A DNA stretch of 64,000 nt from NCBI GenBank assembly GCA_036023115.1, contig JAYKKT010000074.1, positions 10,290,501 to 10,354,500 on the forward strand, read 5' to 3'. A program made the position numbers and the translations under genes. This document shows positions 12,301 through 23,245 of this stretch, one piece after another. A model generated the notes under the pieces. That model ran no database searches and had not been told where the DNA came from. It was given only the letters and a program-made list of their open reading frames with translations. Numbering within the stretch: position 1 is the stretch's first letter; every line of letters starts with the position of its first letter. Origin of the DNA: Brasenia schreberi (lineage: Eukaryota > Streptophyta > Magnoliopsida > Nymphaeales > Cabombaceae).

Positions 12301-15300
12301 AAGATTTCACGCGAGGACATTACAAGTGCCCTTTGTCTTCGTGTTTTGGATCTCAGGCCAAGGGTTCCACACTTTGACCAACACCTCACTTGCTTGTGAT
12401 GGAAAGGAACTGCTACGGAAGGAATTTCAGTGAACCCTGTGCATAAATCTTCATCTGCCTACACATCTTCAGTGGAAGGTCGTGTCATTCCAGCCTTTAG
12501 TTGTACCTGAATCCTGGATCGTATCTTACAATACCATTTAGCTCCCTATCACAACCATGGTTTTACAAGATGAAAACTAGGACAACTACGTGGCAGCGCG
12601 ATCTTAACCAGCTCACAATCCTTGGTTGTGTTAGCTCCCTATTACAACCAAGGAATTCCAGTGAACCTTGTGCATAAATCTTCATCTGCCTACACATCTT
12701 CAATGGGAGTCATGTCAATCCGGCCTTCCATTGTACTTGTATCATGGATCACAATCCCATTTAGGTCCCTATTACAACCATGATTTAACAAGATGACAAC
12801 TAGGACAACTATGTGGCAGCTCCAACTTAACGAGTTTAAGATGAATGCAGTTTCCTTTATAACTTCTGTAGAAAAGAATGTGTTTCTCTATAATTGTGGT
12901 AGGCTAGATTCACACCAGCTTTTAGCCTCCATGACATAGAATTCACAAGCCAAAAATGGAAAGCACAAATCATTACGAGTATGATCCACATGTTTCATTC
13001 CAAAAGCAGAAGTTAGCAAGTACTTCACACAGAAAAACAAACTAGTTAACTAGGACTAAATACAAAACATAACAATTATCATGGCTGAATGTGAACTTTT
13101 GACTATCCACAGTCACGTATATTGTATATGTAACAACAATAACAACTAAGCCTTTTCCCATACTAGATGGGGTCGGCTACATGAATTCTTTGTTTCCACA
13201 GAGCCCTATCATGTGTCATATTAGCAGTTCACTTAACATAAACTAGATCATTCTTTATTGTTTCTTTTCAGCACTTTTATGGTCGTCCTCTACCTCTTTT
13301 AATACTTTCAAAATCTAGTTTATAATACCTTCTTACAGGCACTTCTTTTGATCGTCTTTTTATATGTCCAAACCATCTTAAACGATATTCTCTCATTTAA
13401 TCCTCTATTGGTGTTACTCTCAATTTGTTTTTAATAACCTCATTATATATACAGTCTTTCCTTGTATGACCACTCATCTATCTCAACATCTTCATTTAAG
13501 CTACAGACATCTTTTGTACATGTTGATAATTAAATGTCCAACACTCATAACCATAAAACATGGTAGGTCTAATTGTTGCTCTATAATATTTACCATTTAA
13601 CTTTAATGGTATCTTCTTATCACAAAGAATACATGATGCTCCTCTCCATGTTAACCAACCTGTATTAATTCTATATATAACATCTCCATCAATTCTTCCA
13701 TCACTCTAAAAAATTGACCCTAGGTGTTTAAAACTTTCCTTTTGGAGGATGCACTGTGTGCCAATTTTAATTTATATATCCTTTGAAGTAACCAAATTAG
13801 CCGACCCCGTCTAGTATGGGAAAAGGCTTAGTTGTTAGTTGTTGTTGTATCCTTTAAAGTAACCAAATGATCAAACTTACATTCCATATATTCTGTCTTT
13901 GTTCTACTAAGTCGGAAGCCTTTACTTTCTAATGTTTCTTTCCATAATTTCAATTTTCTATTAACTTTTTCCTTAGACTCCTCCACTAACACAATATCAT
14001 ATGTAAATAACATACACCAACGAACTTCATCTTGAATATGGTTTGTTAATTCATCTATCACCATTATAAATAAGTATGGACTTAAAGTTGATCCTTGATG
14101 TAACCCAATATTAACTTCAAAGAAGTTTGTCATTCCTTCATGAGTCCTCACACATGTTTTTGCACCATCATACATATCTCTTATAAGGTTTATGTATATA
14201 AATGGGATACCCTTTTTTTAAGGTTCTCCAAAGAACATCCATTGGTACCCTATCGTAAGCTTTTTCTAGATCAAAAAGTATCATCTGCAGGTCTTTTTTT
14301 TTCTCTAAAATGTTTGATAAGACATCTCAAAAGATGAATCGCTTTAATAGTAGATTTGCCCGGCATGAATCCAAATTGGTTATCTGTTATACTCGATACT
14401 TATCTTAACCTCCATTCGATAATTCTTTCAAATAATTTCATAGTATAGCTCATTAACTCGATAATCCAATAATTCACACAATTATGAATATCTTCCTTAT
14501 TCTTGTATATGGGTATAAGTATACTCGCTCTCCATTCCTCGAGCATCTTTTGGTTTTTGTAATTTTTATTAAATAGTCTTGTGAGCCGAGTGATTCCTGT
14601 CTCTCGTAGGATTTTCCAAACTTCTATAGAAATATTGTTTGGTCCTACAGATTTACCAAACTTCATATTTTTAGGAACCTCTTTGACTTCATGCTTTTGA
14701 ATAAGTCAATAGAAATTGTAGTTTATGTACTTTTATGATTTGGCTAACCTAAGGTATTACTAACATCTTTATTTTCATTAAAAAGCTTATAAAAATAGTT
14801 TTTTATCTATTTTTTATATCATCATTTGCCACTAGAATTTTCTGATCATCCTCTTCGATGCATCTATGATTCTTAATTTTTTTTTACCTCTAGCCCTACC
14901 TATCTTAAAAATATCTCTTTCACCCTCTTTTGAGTTGAGCTTTTTATATAAATCCTCCCACATTTTAGCTTTTGCTTCACTCACAGCCTTTTTCGCTTCT
15001 TTCTTTGCTTTCTTATAAGCCTCTAAAGTTTCACTAGTCTTCTTAGCATAATGTAATATGTAACATACTCTCTTTACCTTGATTTTATCTTTTACGACTT
15101 CATTCCACCACCAAGCTTCTTTTTGTGTTGGTACATCTCTCTTATATTCACCTAACACATCTTTTGCTACTTTTTTAATATGTATAGCCATATTATTCCA
15201 CGTATCACAAGGTGTACAACATAATTATAAGCATCTCCTTGAAGGACTTTCTATATAAATATACCTTCTTTCTCGCTTTTGAGGTTCTACCATTGAGTCT

Positions 15301-18300
15301 AAATAGCTCAACGCACTCTTTTCTTCTTTGTCCACTTTTTTTATCTATAAATCCATAACTAAAAGTCAATGTTGGGTGGTTAAGCTTTCTCCTACAATTA
15401 CCTTGCAATCTTTACAACACTATCTATCTTTTTTCTTACAAATACAACAACAACTAAGCCTTTTCCCATACTAGATGGGGTCAGCTACATGGATTCTTTG
15501 TTTCCACGGAGCCCTATCATGTGCCCTGTTAGCAATTAACTCGCAATAAATTAGATCATTTTTTATTGTTTCTTTCCAACACTTTTGTGGTCGTTCTCTC
15601 CCTCTTTTAATACTTTCAAAATCTAGTTTTTAATACCTTCTTACGGGCGCTTCTTTTGATCTTTTTATATGTCCAAACCATCTTAAACGACATTCTCTAG
15701 TTTAATCCTCTCTTGGTGTTACTCCCAGTTTGTTTCTAATAACCTCATTATATAATCAGTCTTTCCTTGTACGAACACTCATCCATCTCAACATCTTCAT
15801 TTATCCTACAAACATCTTTTGTACATGTTGATAATTAAATGCCCAACACTCAGAACCATAAAACGTGGCAGGTCTAATTGTTGCTCTATAATATTTACCT
15901 TTTAACTTTAATGGTATCTTCTTATCACAAAGAATACATGATGCTCCTCTCCATTTTAACCAACCTGAATTAATTCTATATATAACATCTCCATTACACT
16001 AAAAAATTGACCCTAGGTGTTTAAAACTTTTCTTTTAGAGGATGTAATGTGTGTCAATTTTAATTTATATATCTTTTGAAGTAACCAAATGATCAAACTT
16101 ACATTCCATATATTTTATCTTTGTTCTATTAAGTCGGAAGTCTTTACTTTCTAATATTTTTCTCCAAAAACAACAACAACAACTAAGCCTTTTCCCATAC
16201 TAGACGGGGTCGGCTACATGGATTCTTTGTTTCCACAAATCCCTATCGTGTGCCATGTTAGCAATTAACTCCCAATAAGCTAGATCATTCTTTATTTTTT
16301 CTTTCCAACACTTTTGTGGTCGTCCTCTACCTCTTTTAATACTTTCCAAAATTAGTTTTTCTAACCTTTTTACAGGTTCTTCTTTTGATCTTCTTTCTAT
16401 ATGTCCAAACCATCTTAAACGATGTTCTCTCATTTTATCCTCTATTGGTGCCACTCCTAATTTGTTTGGTCCTCCAGATTTACCAAACTTCATATTTTTA
16501 GGAGCCTCTTTGACTTCTTATCTTTTTTCTTATAAATAAAATAATCAATTTATGTTTGTGATAAGCCACTCTTATAAGTAATTAAATGTTCATCCCATTT
16601 TTTGAAGATTGTATTGACCACTAAGATATCAAATACCATAGCAAAATTTAAAATGTCACTACCTTCCTCATTTATATCCCCAAAACCAAAGTTTCCATGA
16701 ATACCTTGATATCCTAATGCTTCTTTACTGACATGTCCATTTAAGTATCCTCCTAAACAAATCATCTCCCTTTGTGGAATTTTTTGAATCATCTTATCTA
16801 ACTCCTCCCAAAAAGCCATTTTTATACTATCTTCTAGTCCTACTTGGGATGAGTAAGTACAAACTATATTCAAAACCTCTGCTCCTAACACTAATTTCAA
16901 CGTCATGATTTGGTCACCATATCGTTGTATGTCTACTACATTATCCTTTAAATTTTTATTTATGATAATACAACTCTGTTTCGAGCTTTTTTCTTTCATG
17001 AGTACCGAAATTTAAAACATATATCCTCAATCTCCTTTGTCTTTTCTCCAACCCACTTTGTCTTTTATAAATATAGGATATGAATCTTTCTCATAATCAT
17101 ATTATCTATCACCTCCATTAGCTTACCAGATAATGTTCCGATATTCCAAGAACCAATATGAATCTTATTATCTATGACTAGCTTCCTTACCCCACATCCG
17201 TCCATGTTGAAAATGTGGAGACCATCTTTACAATTTGTTCACTACATTCATGTGATAATGTAATGGGACTAACTTTTTTACCCACACCTATTCATAATAT
17301 GGGAACCCTCTCTGCAATTGATTCACTACATTCGGGCAAAAATATAGAGACCCTTGCTTACTTTTCACTGCATTTGGGCTTTGGAGTGTGCCGCAACCCT
17401 CCTTTATCTAGGTTTGGGACCGGCCAAGCAAGGGTGATCCCTTACATAGGGGGCGTTTGTATAAGTAACAACAGTGAGAAGAAAAAAGAATCTAATCATG
17501 GTCCAAACAAGAAATAATAAATGTAGTAAGGAAGGTCAAAACCAGAGAGACAATAGAAGTTGAAATAAATACATTATGAAACAAAAAAACAGAGATTAAT
17601 CTTGAAATTGAAAAATTAAAACCAAATTTATTATGACAACTCTTCACATTCAGAGATAAATGCAGGAAAAGAGACACGAAGAGAGTGCCACCATAAGGAC
17701 AATTGCATTGCAAATATACATGTAGTGATGACAAGCATAACAACATAATCAATTGCAGCACATAGGGAACAGATGGGCCATTTTATGGATCATGCAAGAA
17801 AAGGGAGAAGGTTCAATTCTACCTTTGTATGGAATGTCCGGTTTTTTAAACTCCTGTAGGAGGGTGGACTTTCAAGGGTATTTCCCAAGCAACATGCCCC
17901 TTCTAGAGAATCTCTATCCACTACAGCCACATTGTAAGCAAAGCCAGTACGATTTAAAATATGAGAATTTGACAAAGGGCTCCTAGAAATTTTCTTCAAC
18001 ATAAGTACTTGAATAGCTTCAGCATTATGATTCTCCAAAAAGTATGCTTGACCAAATTTTCTTTTGCCACATACAAGTGCATTGCAGGATTCATTTGTAT
18101 CGCTGTCCACGGGCACCCCGTGATATTTATCACTACTGGGCACTTTGATCTGGTTATGCACATCAGACGCACCATTCTTCAGTCTCTGCCTCCTTCGGCG
18201 TTGCCAGCTAAAAGGCCTCTTATGTTTCTTCTCTGTGCAACTAGACTCAAATTTGCCAGTAACTTGAAAATGTTTGCCACAAAACGAATGAGCAAGTTGT

Positions 18301-21300
18301 TTTCTTTGTGAGGATTGCACTGAACTCATATGTTGGCACGTCTCATTTTTTCTGCAGTTTGTCTCCTTGTTGTGAAAAACAAAGTACATCAATGTATATG
18401 CCCATAAATTTCTCAGGAACTTCAACAATAAGAGTCACTTTAATCATTAGATTCATTACTATTTCAAGATGAGATATTAAAGACAAAATCAGGGCAGATT
18501 GCAATGACCTAAAGGTAAACGGTAGATTTGAACAGGAATAATAACTTATCACGGAAAACTCGAGCATAAAGCCATCCAGTTACCAGGGTGGCATAAACAT
18601 CAGAAGAAAGACTGAACAAGCATATTTGTACCAGAAATTGAGTATTGAAATTTGATCAAGAACTAAATTTTTTGAAAAGATAAATGGAAAAGAATATGCA
18701 TAGTTTAATTTGATATCAGGTCACGGATGTACAGATCAAATAATGCTACCAATTTCAGGGATGTGTGTTGTTTCTATTGTTTCAACTAACATGTCAGCAC
18801 ACTAGAGGCGTAAACTTAAACTGACCAATATCTTGAATGTGTTAAGAGAAAATTATAAAGGTACCAATAGGTTTTTACCTCACTAGTTTGAAAAGGAGGC
18901 CCCGAGACTGATGCAGATTGAAGGCTCAATTGTGCAACTGATGCGTCATTTCTCAAGAACTTAGATAACTGCAGAAACTCATACATTGGAGTGCCTGTCA
19001 CTTGAAAGTACTCATTCCTTGAAATGAGTAAATATATAGATGTAAACCTCAAGAGGTGAACCATCATAATATCCCCAATCTGGAAGACATTCAACAAGTT
19101 TCAGGATATGCATGCAAAGACAAGTTCCAACCAGAAAGACCCAGAAGAGAATCCAACATCATTACTCCATAAGTAAGTCTAGGGATACAACTAGACTGTA
19201 GCATGAGTGCTTACCCTACTTAAAAGGGTAGTCCATGGCGAGCTGCTAAGGATATCAACTATCTGGCTGCATCTTGTTTGCTGATTGAAAATTAGAACAG
19301 GCAGTTCAAGTATTAGTACATTATGTAGCTCATTTATCAAGCCTGCCTGTTTGACCAAAGCCAAACTTTAGCATGGTAATGAAGAAAATCATAATGCAAC
19401 ATAAAGAAAAAGGATGGCGTAGTTGCATTTCTTGCACCAGAAGATCTTTTTAAGATTCTAGGCCGCCTATGATGAATCTAAGAGTTTCCTTACATAGCTG
19501 ATCCCAGTCTCAGATATATGAGTGGCATTTGATGGCCAACAGCCACCATTAAGCTTCTGTGGATCTTTTACAAAGGGGTCTCACTTTTTCAGCAGTTCCA
19601 TTTCATGGCGCACGATCTTTCAGCACTAATGCATTGGATCACATCAGAACTTCAAACGTGCTTGGGGAAGGTGACCTCCTCGGAAGGCCTTATATTGCAC
19701 ACCCTAGACAACCCCATTTTGGGTTGAAATGCCTAGGTTGACTATATGAAACATTCAGGAAACCAATGTCAAAAAGAAAATAGAATAACCGAACAAAAAA
19801 TCTTATTTTTTGAGTCAACCAAAAGGTAGCGAGTGGACTGAAAAGGTCACAAAGAGAAATCCTTGGACATATGAATGATAGGAATCTTCAGGGCTGTGTA
19901 AGCCAGAAAAATCTGCTCCTAGTCAATTAATTTTATAGTTGACACCTTTCCTTTTTGCCACATCTCAAATAAGTATAAATTGGATAAATTAAACTTTTCA
20001 AAACAAACAAACCAAGCCTTGTGTCATAATAATGGGGTTGGTTGGTTACATGGATTCTTAGTAGACATTGTGAAACAATAAATCATGTTTGTTTTACTTA
20101 TAATACATTCAAGGTCTTCCAGTAGCTCTTTTGAAGCATTCACCATCTAATTGATCGCACCTTCCCACTAGAGCTTCATCTGGTTGTGTCTCAAAAGGTC
20201 TAAACTACCTCCAAGTGTGCCACTCTCATTTCATCTTTTATTGGTGCCACATAAAAAATTTCTCTAATAACCTCATTACACATCCCATATTTCCTTGTGT
20301 AACCATGCATCCACCTCAACATATTTATTTCTGCTGATACCATCTTTAGCATATGCCAATGTATGATTGTTGAATGCTCGACCTCATAAAGCATTAGTAA
20401 TATTATTGTTGTTTTATTATAATTACCTTTTAACTTCAATGGTAACTTCTTGTCACATAAAACACAATATAGATGACATACCACTTCCTTTTAGCCAAAA
20501 AACATTAAATATATACGTGATATGATATCTCCATTATTTCTTCCATCCTCTGGTAACAATCCTAAAATTTTAATTAACTTTTCTAATTGTGCAGTATGCC
20601 AGTATGTATCATTTTTAACTTCTGCAACATGCATTTCAGTCAAAACATTAAATTGCACTGTATATATTCTGTTGTCTCAAAGTACGTGTATAATTTTATT
20701 GTTGCTCGTCTGCAAATAACTGAACCAGAGTGCTTTATAGTAAATGCAAGTTATTAGCCCATCTAACCAAAATAAAGAGCTTCAGATTTATTATTGACTC
20801 TTGTATAATCCAATATTAACATCAAAGCAATCAGCATATTTGGGACCTTAGGTGAAAGGGAAAATGCAAGCATGACCTATAATACCATATGTTCAACAGA
20901 GCACCATATAAATCAGCCAGGGATAATCACCTAATGTGGAGACCCACTTTATTACTCAAGGGGATCCATTTCACTTGCATTTGAATAGTTGTGTGCTAAT
21001 TGGTATGCCATGTCTATTCTATTATAGAGCATATACAGCATGCCAATTAGAGATTCTTTTTAGTTTTGGTGCTTAAATTGCTATATGTTTGTCACATGTT
21101 GGATATTTCTTAGTTTATATCAGACCACCTAATTCCCCATATGTTTTATTGGGCTGACTGTTACATCTCCACTGACGACTTTTGACGACATAGATACCCA
21201 ATACATCCGAAATTCAAAAGGAGAAACAGAGAATGATTTCAGGAAACAGAAAGCATTAAAAGAGAAAGCAATAGAGTGGGCTTAAACATGAATAAGGTCA

Positions 21301-23245
21301 ATGTGGCAAGCAAAATACAATGAACAGAAATGGTAGCAAAAGCATGCCATTGTGGAAGGCATGATAGAAATAAAACCGGCTTTCAGTTTCACCTTATCAT
21401 AGTCGATACACATCACATTGGAAGAAGCTTTCCTTGTCATGCCCAAAATCATCAAATCTATTGTGTTCCTAACGAGCTAGAAAATACAAGATAAAAGAAC
21501 TAAATAAGCTGGCCAAACTTGAAACACTGTATAACAAGAACTCATAAAAGTAATAGAATTCTTTTGCAGTCAAACGCAATAAAAGAGTATCATAGTATAG
21601 AAGGACTAAGTATCTCAAGGAACAAGATTACAACAGAAGACACTCAGTTTACAACAAATCATAGAAATTGTTCATCTGCCAACCTCAATAATTCAGAAAG
21701 TATTTGACAGAAGTAGAATCACATTGTAGTGTTCAATCAACTCGTCCTCTAGAATGTCATTTTTACAAACCAAAAGCAAAATATCATTCAGGAGCAGCTT
21801 TCCACTGTAAGTATATAAGCTTCTTCAGAAATGAGTAGAGAAAAGCACTTTTCCTGTATCAAGGGATCAAGTACATGAAGTTTCCAAAAGACCAATAATG
21901 TGTCACTCCTTCACCAAGAAGTCACCTATGATCTCTCTCTTGAAGGTGTTCAACTTCAACCTAGTTTATATTCGGTCTTGAGATGAGTACTCTAGTACCA
22001 CGATCAAACCCTTATAAATAATTTAAGCACACATGCAGGTGCAAAGGCGCCTACGTAGGCACATATACAAGGAGCGCATGCAGAAAGAATTCTATTGATT
22101 TCCGCATTACCTTGAAATTGTAAATAATGCACTTTGTTAGGTAGTTAAGAATGGGGAAGCAAGGAGGAGAAATAAGAACGTATTTCGTGGAGGATTCGTA
22201 AACCAAGGCAACCAAGACACCGGCTGGCAGCAAGGAAGCCTCTAATGAGAATCAAGGAAGTCCTTGACATCTGATCAGCTGGCTCCGAAATCCTCGAATA
22301 GAAATGTCAACCAACATATAGTTCCAGTTCTAATTTTACGATGCTGCGTTCATGTGTATAATATCTCGTTCTATGTAACTGTTAGTATTATTCGCTTTTA
22401 CCCAGAAGTTATTCAAGATTTTGAAAGATCCGATTAACGCTAATAGAAAACACGGCAGTGTCCGTTTGATCGATTTCCCGAAGCGGCAGGGAAACCAGCT
22501 CAAGCACTCGGACCATTCCGGCAGCAATCTAAACGTCAGTAACCGAATTTCCCGCTATACGCTTAGCTCCAGGGCGAATGCTAAATCACTCTCTTCAAAC
22601 AGCCAAAATGGAAATGAACAAAGGGAAAACGCAGAATAAAGAGCTCATAATATCTGCGTATGCATGTATATGTCTCCGTATGCGCGGTTTGCTTCTGCTG
22701 TACGCGCACAAACGTGACATTTAGACGAGGAGGAGGATGAATAATATGATGACGACGACGATGATGATCCCGTTAATCTTTTATGATCATTATGCATTAC
22801 ATGATGATATGTGACGATGAAGACGATAATTCTGATCGCAAGGACGATGATGATAATGATGACATCAACGCAGATAGAAAGATCACGCGTCCCATAAGTG
22901 GACCTGAATCTGCGTCCGGCGGTTCCCGGGAAAGAACTCGGCGACAGAAGAGGCGCCCTTTGGCAAGACGGCGAATCCCCGAGTGAGGAGCTTTAGATAC
23001 TCGGCGTCATCCCCTTCCCTGAGGAGAAAAGATGACGGATCGTCGGCGCAGCCGAGGCACCCCTTCCCTTTGCATCTGCACTCATCTGTAGTCTTAGGCG
23101 GTGGGAGAATGGAGACGATCGCCTCACGCAGAGAACGAGCCCTCTCCCCGTACGCCCTTGTCAGCACCAGCGGGACTCTCCCCTCCCTTGCCTTATTCCC
23201 TTTCTCCTGTTGCTCATCTTTCTCACCCATTTTCTTGTTTCCCAT
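378..23245 (-). CDS. TERT: Telomerase reverse transcriptase (TERT), 5' part; 3' end off the left edge
   Basis: TERT copies an RNA template to extend chromosome ends in the nucleus. Exons in transcript order: 22904-23245, 21393-21476, 19215-19280, 18879-19079, 17823-18365, about 6501-6642, 4453-4591, 378-1496. Exon 1 starts at ATG 23245 (a second Met lies five codons in) and encodes the TEN-domain start with the plant cluster [11 protein letters not shown] at residues 56-66. Exon 5 has the basic linker [10 protein letters not shown]. The 378-1496 exon encodes the RNA-binding domain ([19 protein letters not shown]), the T motif [20 protein letters not shown] motifs 1/2 [13 protein letters not shown] and motif [16 protein letters not shown] with the first catalytic Asp. 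Splice phases agree at most junctions. The junction between 17823 and 6642 is unresolved: the donor aag|gtagaa ends in phase 0, but the next exon needs phase 1, so a small exon or another donor is missing from my model. The YxDD motif and C-terminus are outside the window. Confidence 0.93.
1497..4452 (-). other. TERT: TERT intron between the 139-nt exon and the large RT exon
   Basis: AT-rich sequence without a convincing coding segment. The acceptor ctttttcttag precedes 1496 and the donor gag|gtgcac follows 4453; both fit phase 0. The only recognisable inserted DNA is the 46-bp LINE 3' end at 4136-4181. Confidence 0.6.
4136..4181 (-). mobile_element. Ultra-short (46 bp) RTE-LINE 3'-end insertion with 31-bp target-site duplication
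   Basis: The insert contains only the (CAA)n tail and the 3' core seen at the end of every LINE here (on this strand agccttttcccatactagac, then ggggtcggct). A perfect 31-bp direct repeat beginning tttttgtatgagatttacat flanks it at 4105-4135 and 4182-4212, so it is a real insertion event and not a degraded remnant. It is extreme 5' truncation by target-primed reverse transcription, inside a TERT intron. Confidence 0.9.
4592..6500 (-). other. TERT: TERT intron
   Basis: AT-rich intron bounded by the donor gtaagtg at 6494-6500 and the acceptor ttgcag at 4592-4597. There is a short (TA)n near 4731. I see no repeat or coding signal. Confidence 0.5.
7938..11122 (-). mobile_element. Near full-length RTE-clade LINE inside a TERT intron
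   Basis: This is a non-LTR retrotransposon of about 3.2 kb on the minus strand, ending in a (TTG)n tail (caacaacaacaac on this strand). Coding relics in order: AP endonuclease with [11 protein letters not shown] and [13 protein letters not shown] (11038-9669), reverse transcriptase with [44 protein letters not shown] and [13 protein letters not shown] (9730-8645), and a C-terminal [12 protein letters not shown] segment (8314-7967). TTTTGTGCTTACTTCTCCA is repeated at 7919-7937 and 11123-11141 as the target-site duplication. The 5' end is slightly shorter than in the copy ending near 17456. RTE assignment rests on the single EN-RT ORF layout, the short tandem tail and family-typical motifs. Confidence 0.9.
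7967..11038 (-). pseudogene. Broken EN-RT polyprotein of the full-length RTE LINE
   Basis: One polyprotein would be expected, with apurinic-type endonuclease followed by reverse transcriptase. Here it is split into at least five frames. A TGA interrupts the endonuclease just before DLNGHV (about 10406). A frameshift follows near 10295, another near 9700 in a T run, stop codons occur between 9113 and 9055, and the C-terminal frame is separate. The catalytic FADD box survives, so decay is recent. This copy could not make an active protein, though an intact copy elsewhere could have mobilised it. Confidence 0.85.
11142..11768 (-). mobile_element. 5'-truncated RTE-LINE copy at the same target site
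   Basis: About 630 bp of LINE 3' end, nearly identical to 7938-8560, with a longer (CAA)n tail. It encodes the [10 protein letters not shown] segment on the minus strand (11581-11183). Its flanks are the second and third copies of tttgtgcttacttctcca (11124-11141 and 11769-11786). It shares the middle copy with the full-length LINE, so two elements entered the same site in succession. Confidence 0.88.
11787..13138 (-). other. TERT intron segment between LINE clusters, with a local duplication
   Basis: Non-LINE intron DNA that continues directly from the sequence left of 7919. I see no convincing exon. It contains the direct duplication listed at 12419-12835. Confidence 0.55.
12419..12835. repeat. 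Two-copy tandem duplication, about 231-bp period
   Basis: gtgcataaatcttcatctgc followed by ctacacatcttca occurs in both units. aaggaattt/ccagtgaacc opens them at about 12419 and 12650, and aactaggacaacta..gtggcag closes both. Several substitutions and small indels separate the copies, so the duplication is not recent. Confidence 0.85.
13798..13847 (+). mobile_element. 50-bp RTE-LINE 3'-end insertion in opposite orientation, nested in a LINE
   Basis: tagccgaccccgtctagtat, then gggaaaaggcttagttgtta and gttgttgttg, is the LINE 3' core plus tail on the plus strand. A 21-bp duplication of host-LINE sequence (starting tatcctttgaagtaaccaaa, one mismatch) flanks it at 13777-13797 and 13848-13868. 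It is the second ultra-short insertion in this window and the only LINE piece in the plus orientation. Confidence 0.88.
15445..16518 (-). mobile_element. Composite RTE-LINE insertion nested in the older LINE
   Basis: The host LINE sequence tatcttttttcttacaaata (15425-15444) reappears with one change at 16519-16538, so everything between is an insert. It contains one 5'-truncated 3' copy (15445 to about 16165), then a second tail and 3' copy (about 16166-16467). The latter jumps directly into RT-region sequence (16468-16518), giving the fused reading [16 protein letters not shown]. The second piece therefore carries an internal deletion of most of the RT. Confidence 0.8.
17474..17822 (-). other. 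TERT intron next to the donor aag|gtagaa
   Basis: AT-rich DNA between the end of the LINE cluster and the 543-nt TERT exon. No feature seen. Confidence 0.5.
19281..21392 (-). other. TERT intron containing an old LINE fragment
   Basis: The intron runs from the donor gtgaaa (21387-21392) to the acceptor cag (19281-19283). Apart from the decayed LINE at about 20000-20830 I see nothing in it. Confidence 0.5.
20000..20830 (-). mobile_element. Decayed RTE-LINE 3' fragment
   Basis: aaacaaacaaaccaagcctt, then ataatggggttgg and acatggattctt, is a diverged version of the LINE 3' end. The minus-strand frame 20484-20200 still reads [15 protein letters not shown] and [16 protein letters not shown], matching the C-terminal segment of the younger copies. 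Many substitutions and indels show it is much older. Confidence 0.8.
21477..22903 (-). other. TERT intron 1
   Basis: The donor cag|gtccac lies at 22903 and the acceptor ttttctag at 21477-21484. A purine-rich stretch of GAT/GAC triplets occupies about 22725-22870 and gives a spurious Asp-rich reading frame. No exon or mobile element seen. Confidence 0.55.

Larger units (their letters stand above)
13139..17456 (-). mobile_element. Second, older full-length RTE LINE, interrupted by two later insertions
   Basis: The 3' tail begins at 13131-13145 and the 5' end lies near 17456. A 17-bp repeat with one mismatch (ttgtatatgtaacaaca / ttgtataagtaacaaca) flanks it at 13122-13138 and 17457-17473. Removing the inserts at 13798-13868 and 15445-16538 leaves about 3.2 kb, the same length as the copy at 7938. 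Endonuclease pieces lie at 16999-16550 and 15408-14832, and RT pieces at 14666-14400 and 14175-13828. Many stops and frameshifts make it older than the 7938 copy. Its 5' end keeps extra sequence (ggccaagcaagggtgatccc) missing from that copy. Confidence 0.85.

Noticed and set aside
12141..12389. Minus-strand frame considered as a TERT exon
   Set aside because: No similarity to any TERT segment, and no splice sites in a suitable phase.
22783..22986. Asp-rich frame (DDEDDN...)
   Set aside because: It comes from GAT/GAC triplet repeats in TERT intron 1 and runs antisense into TERT exon 1.
22883..23245. Possible separate small gene
   Set aside because: [11 protein letters not shown] and the [13 protein letters not shown] context identify it as TERT exon 1.
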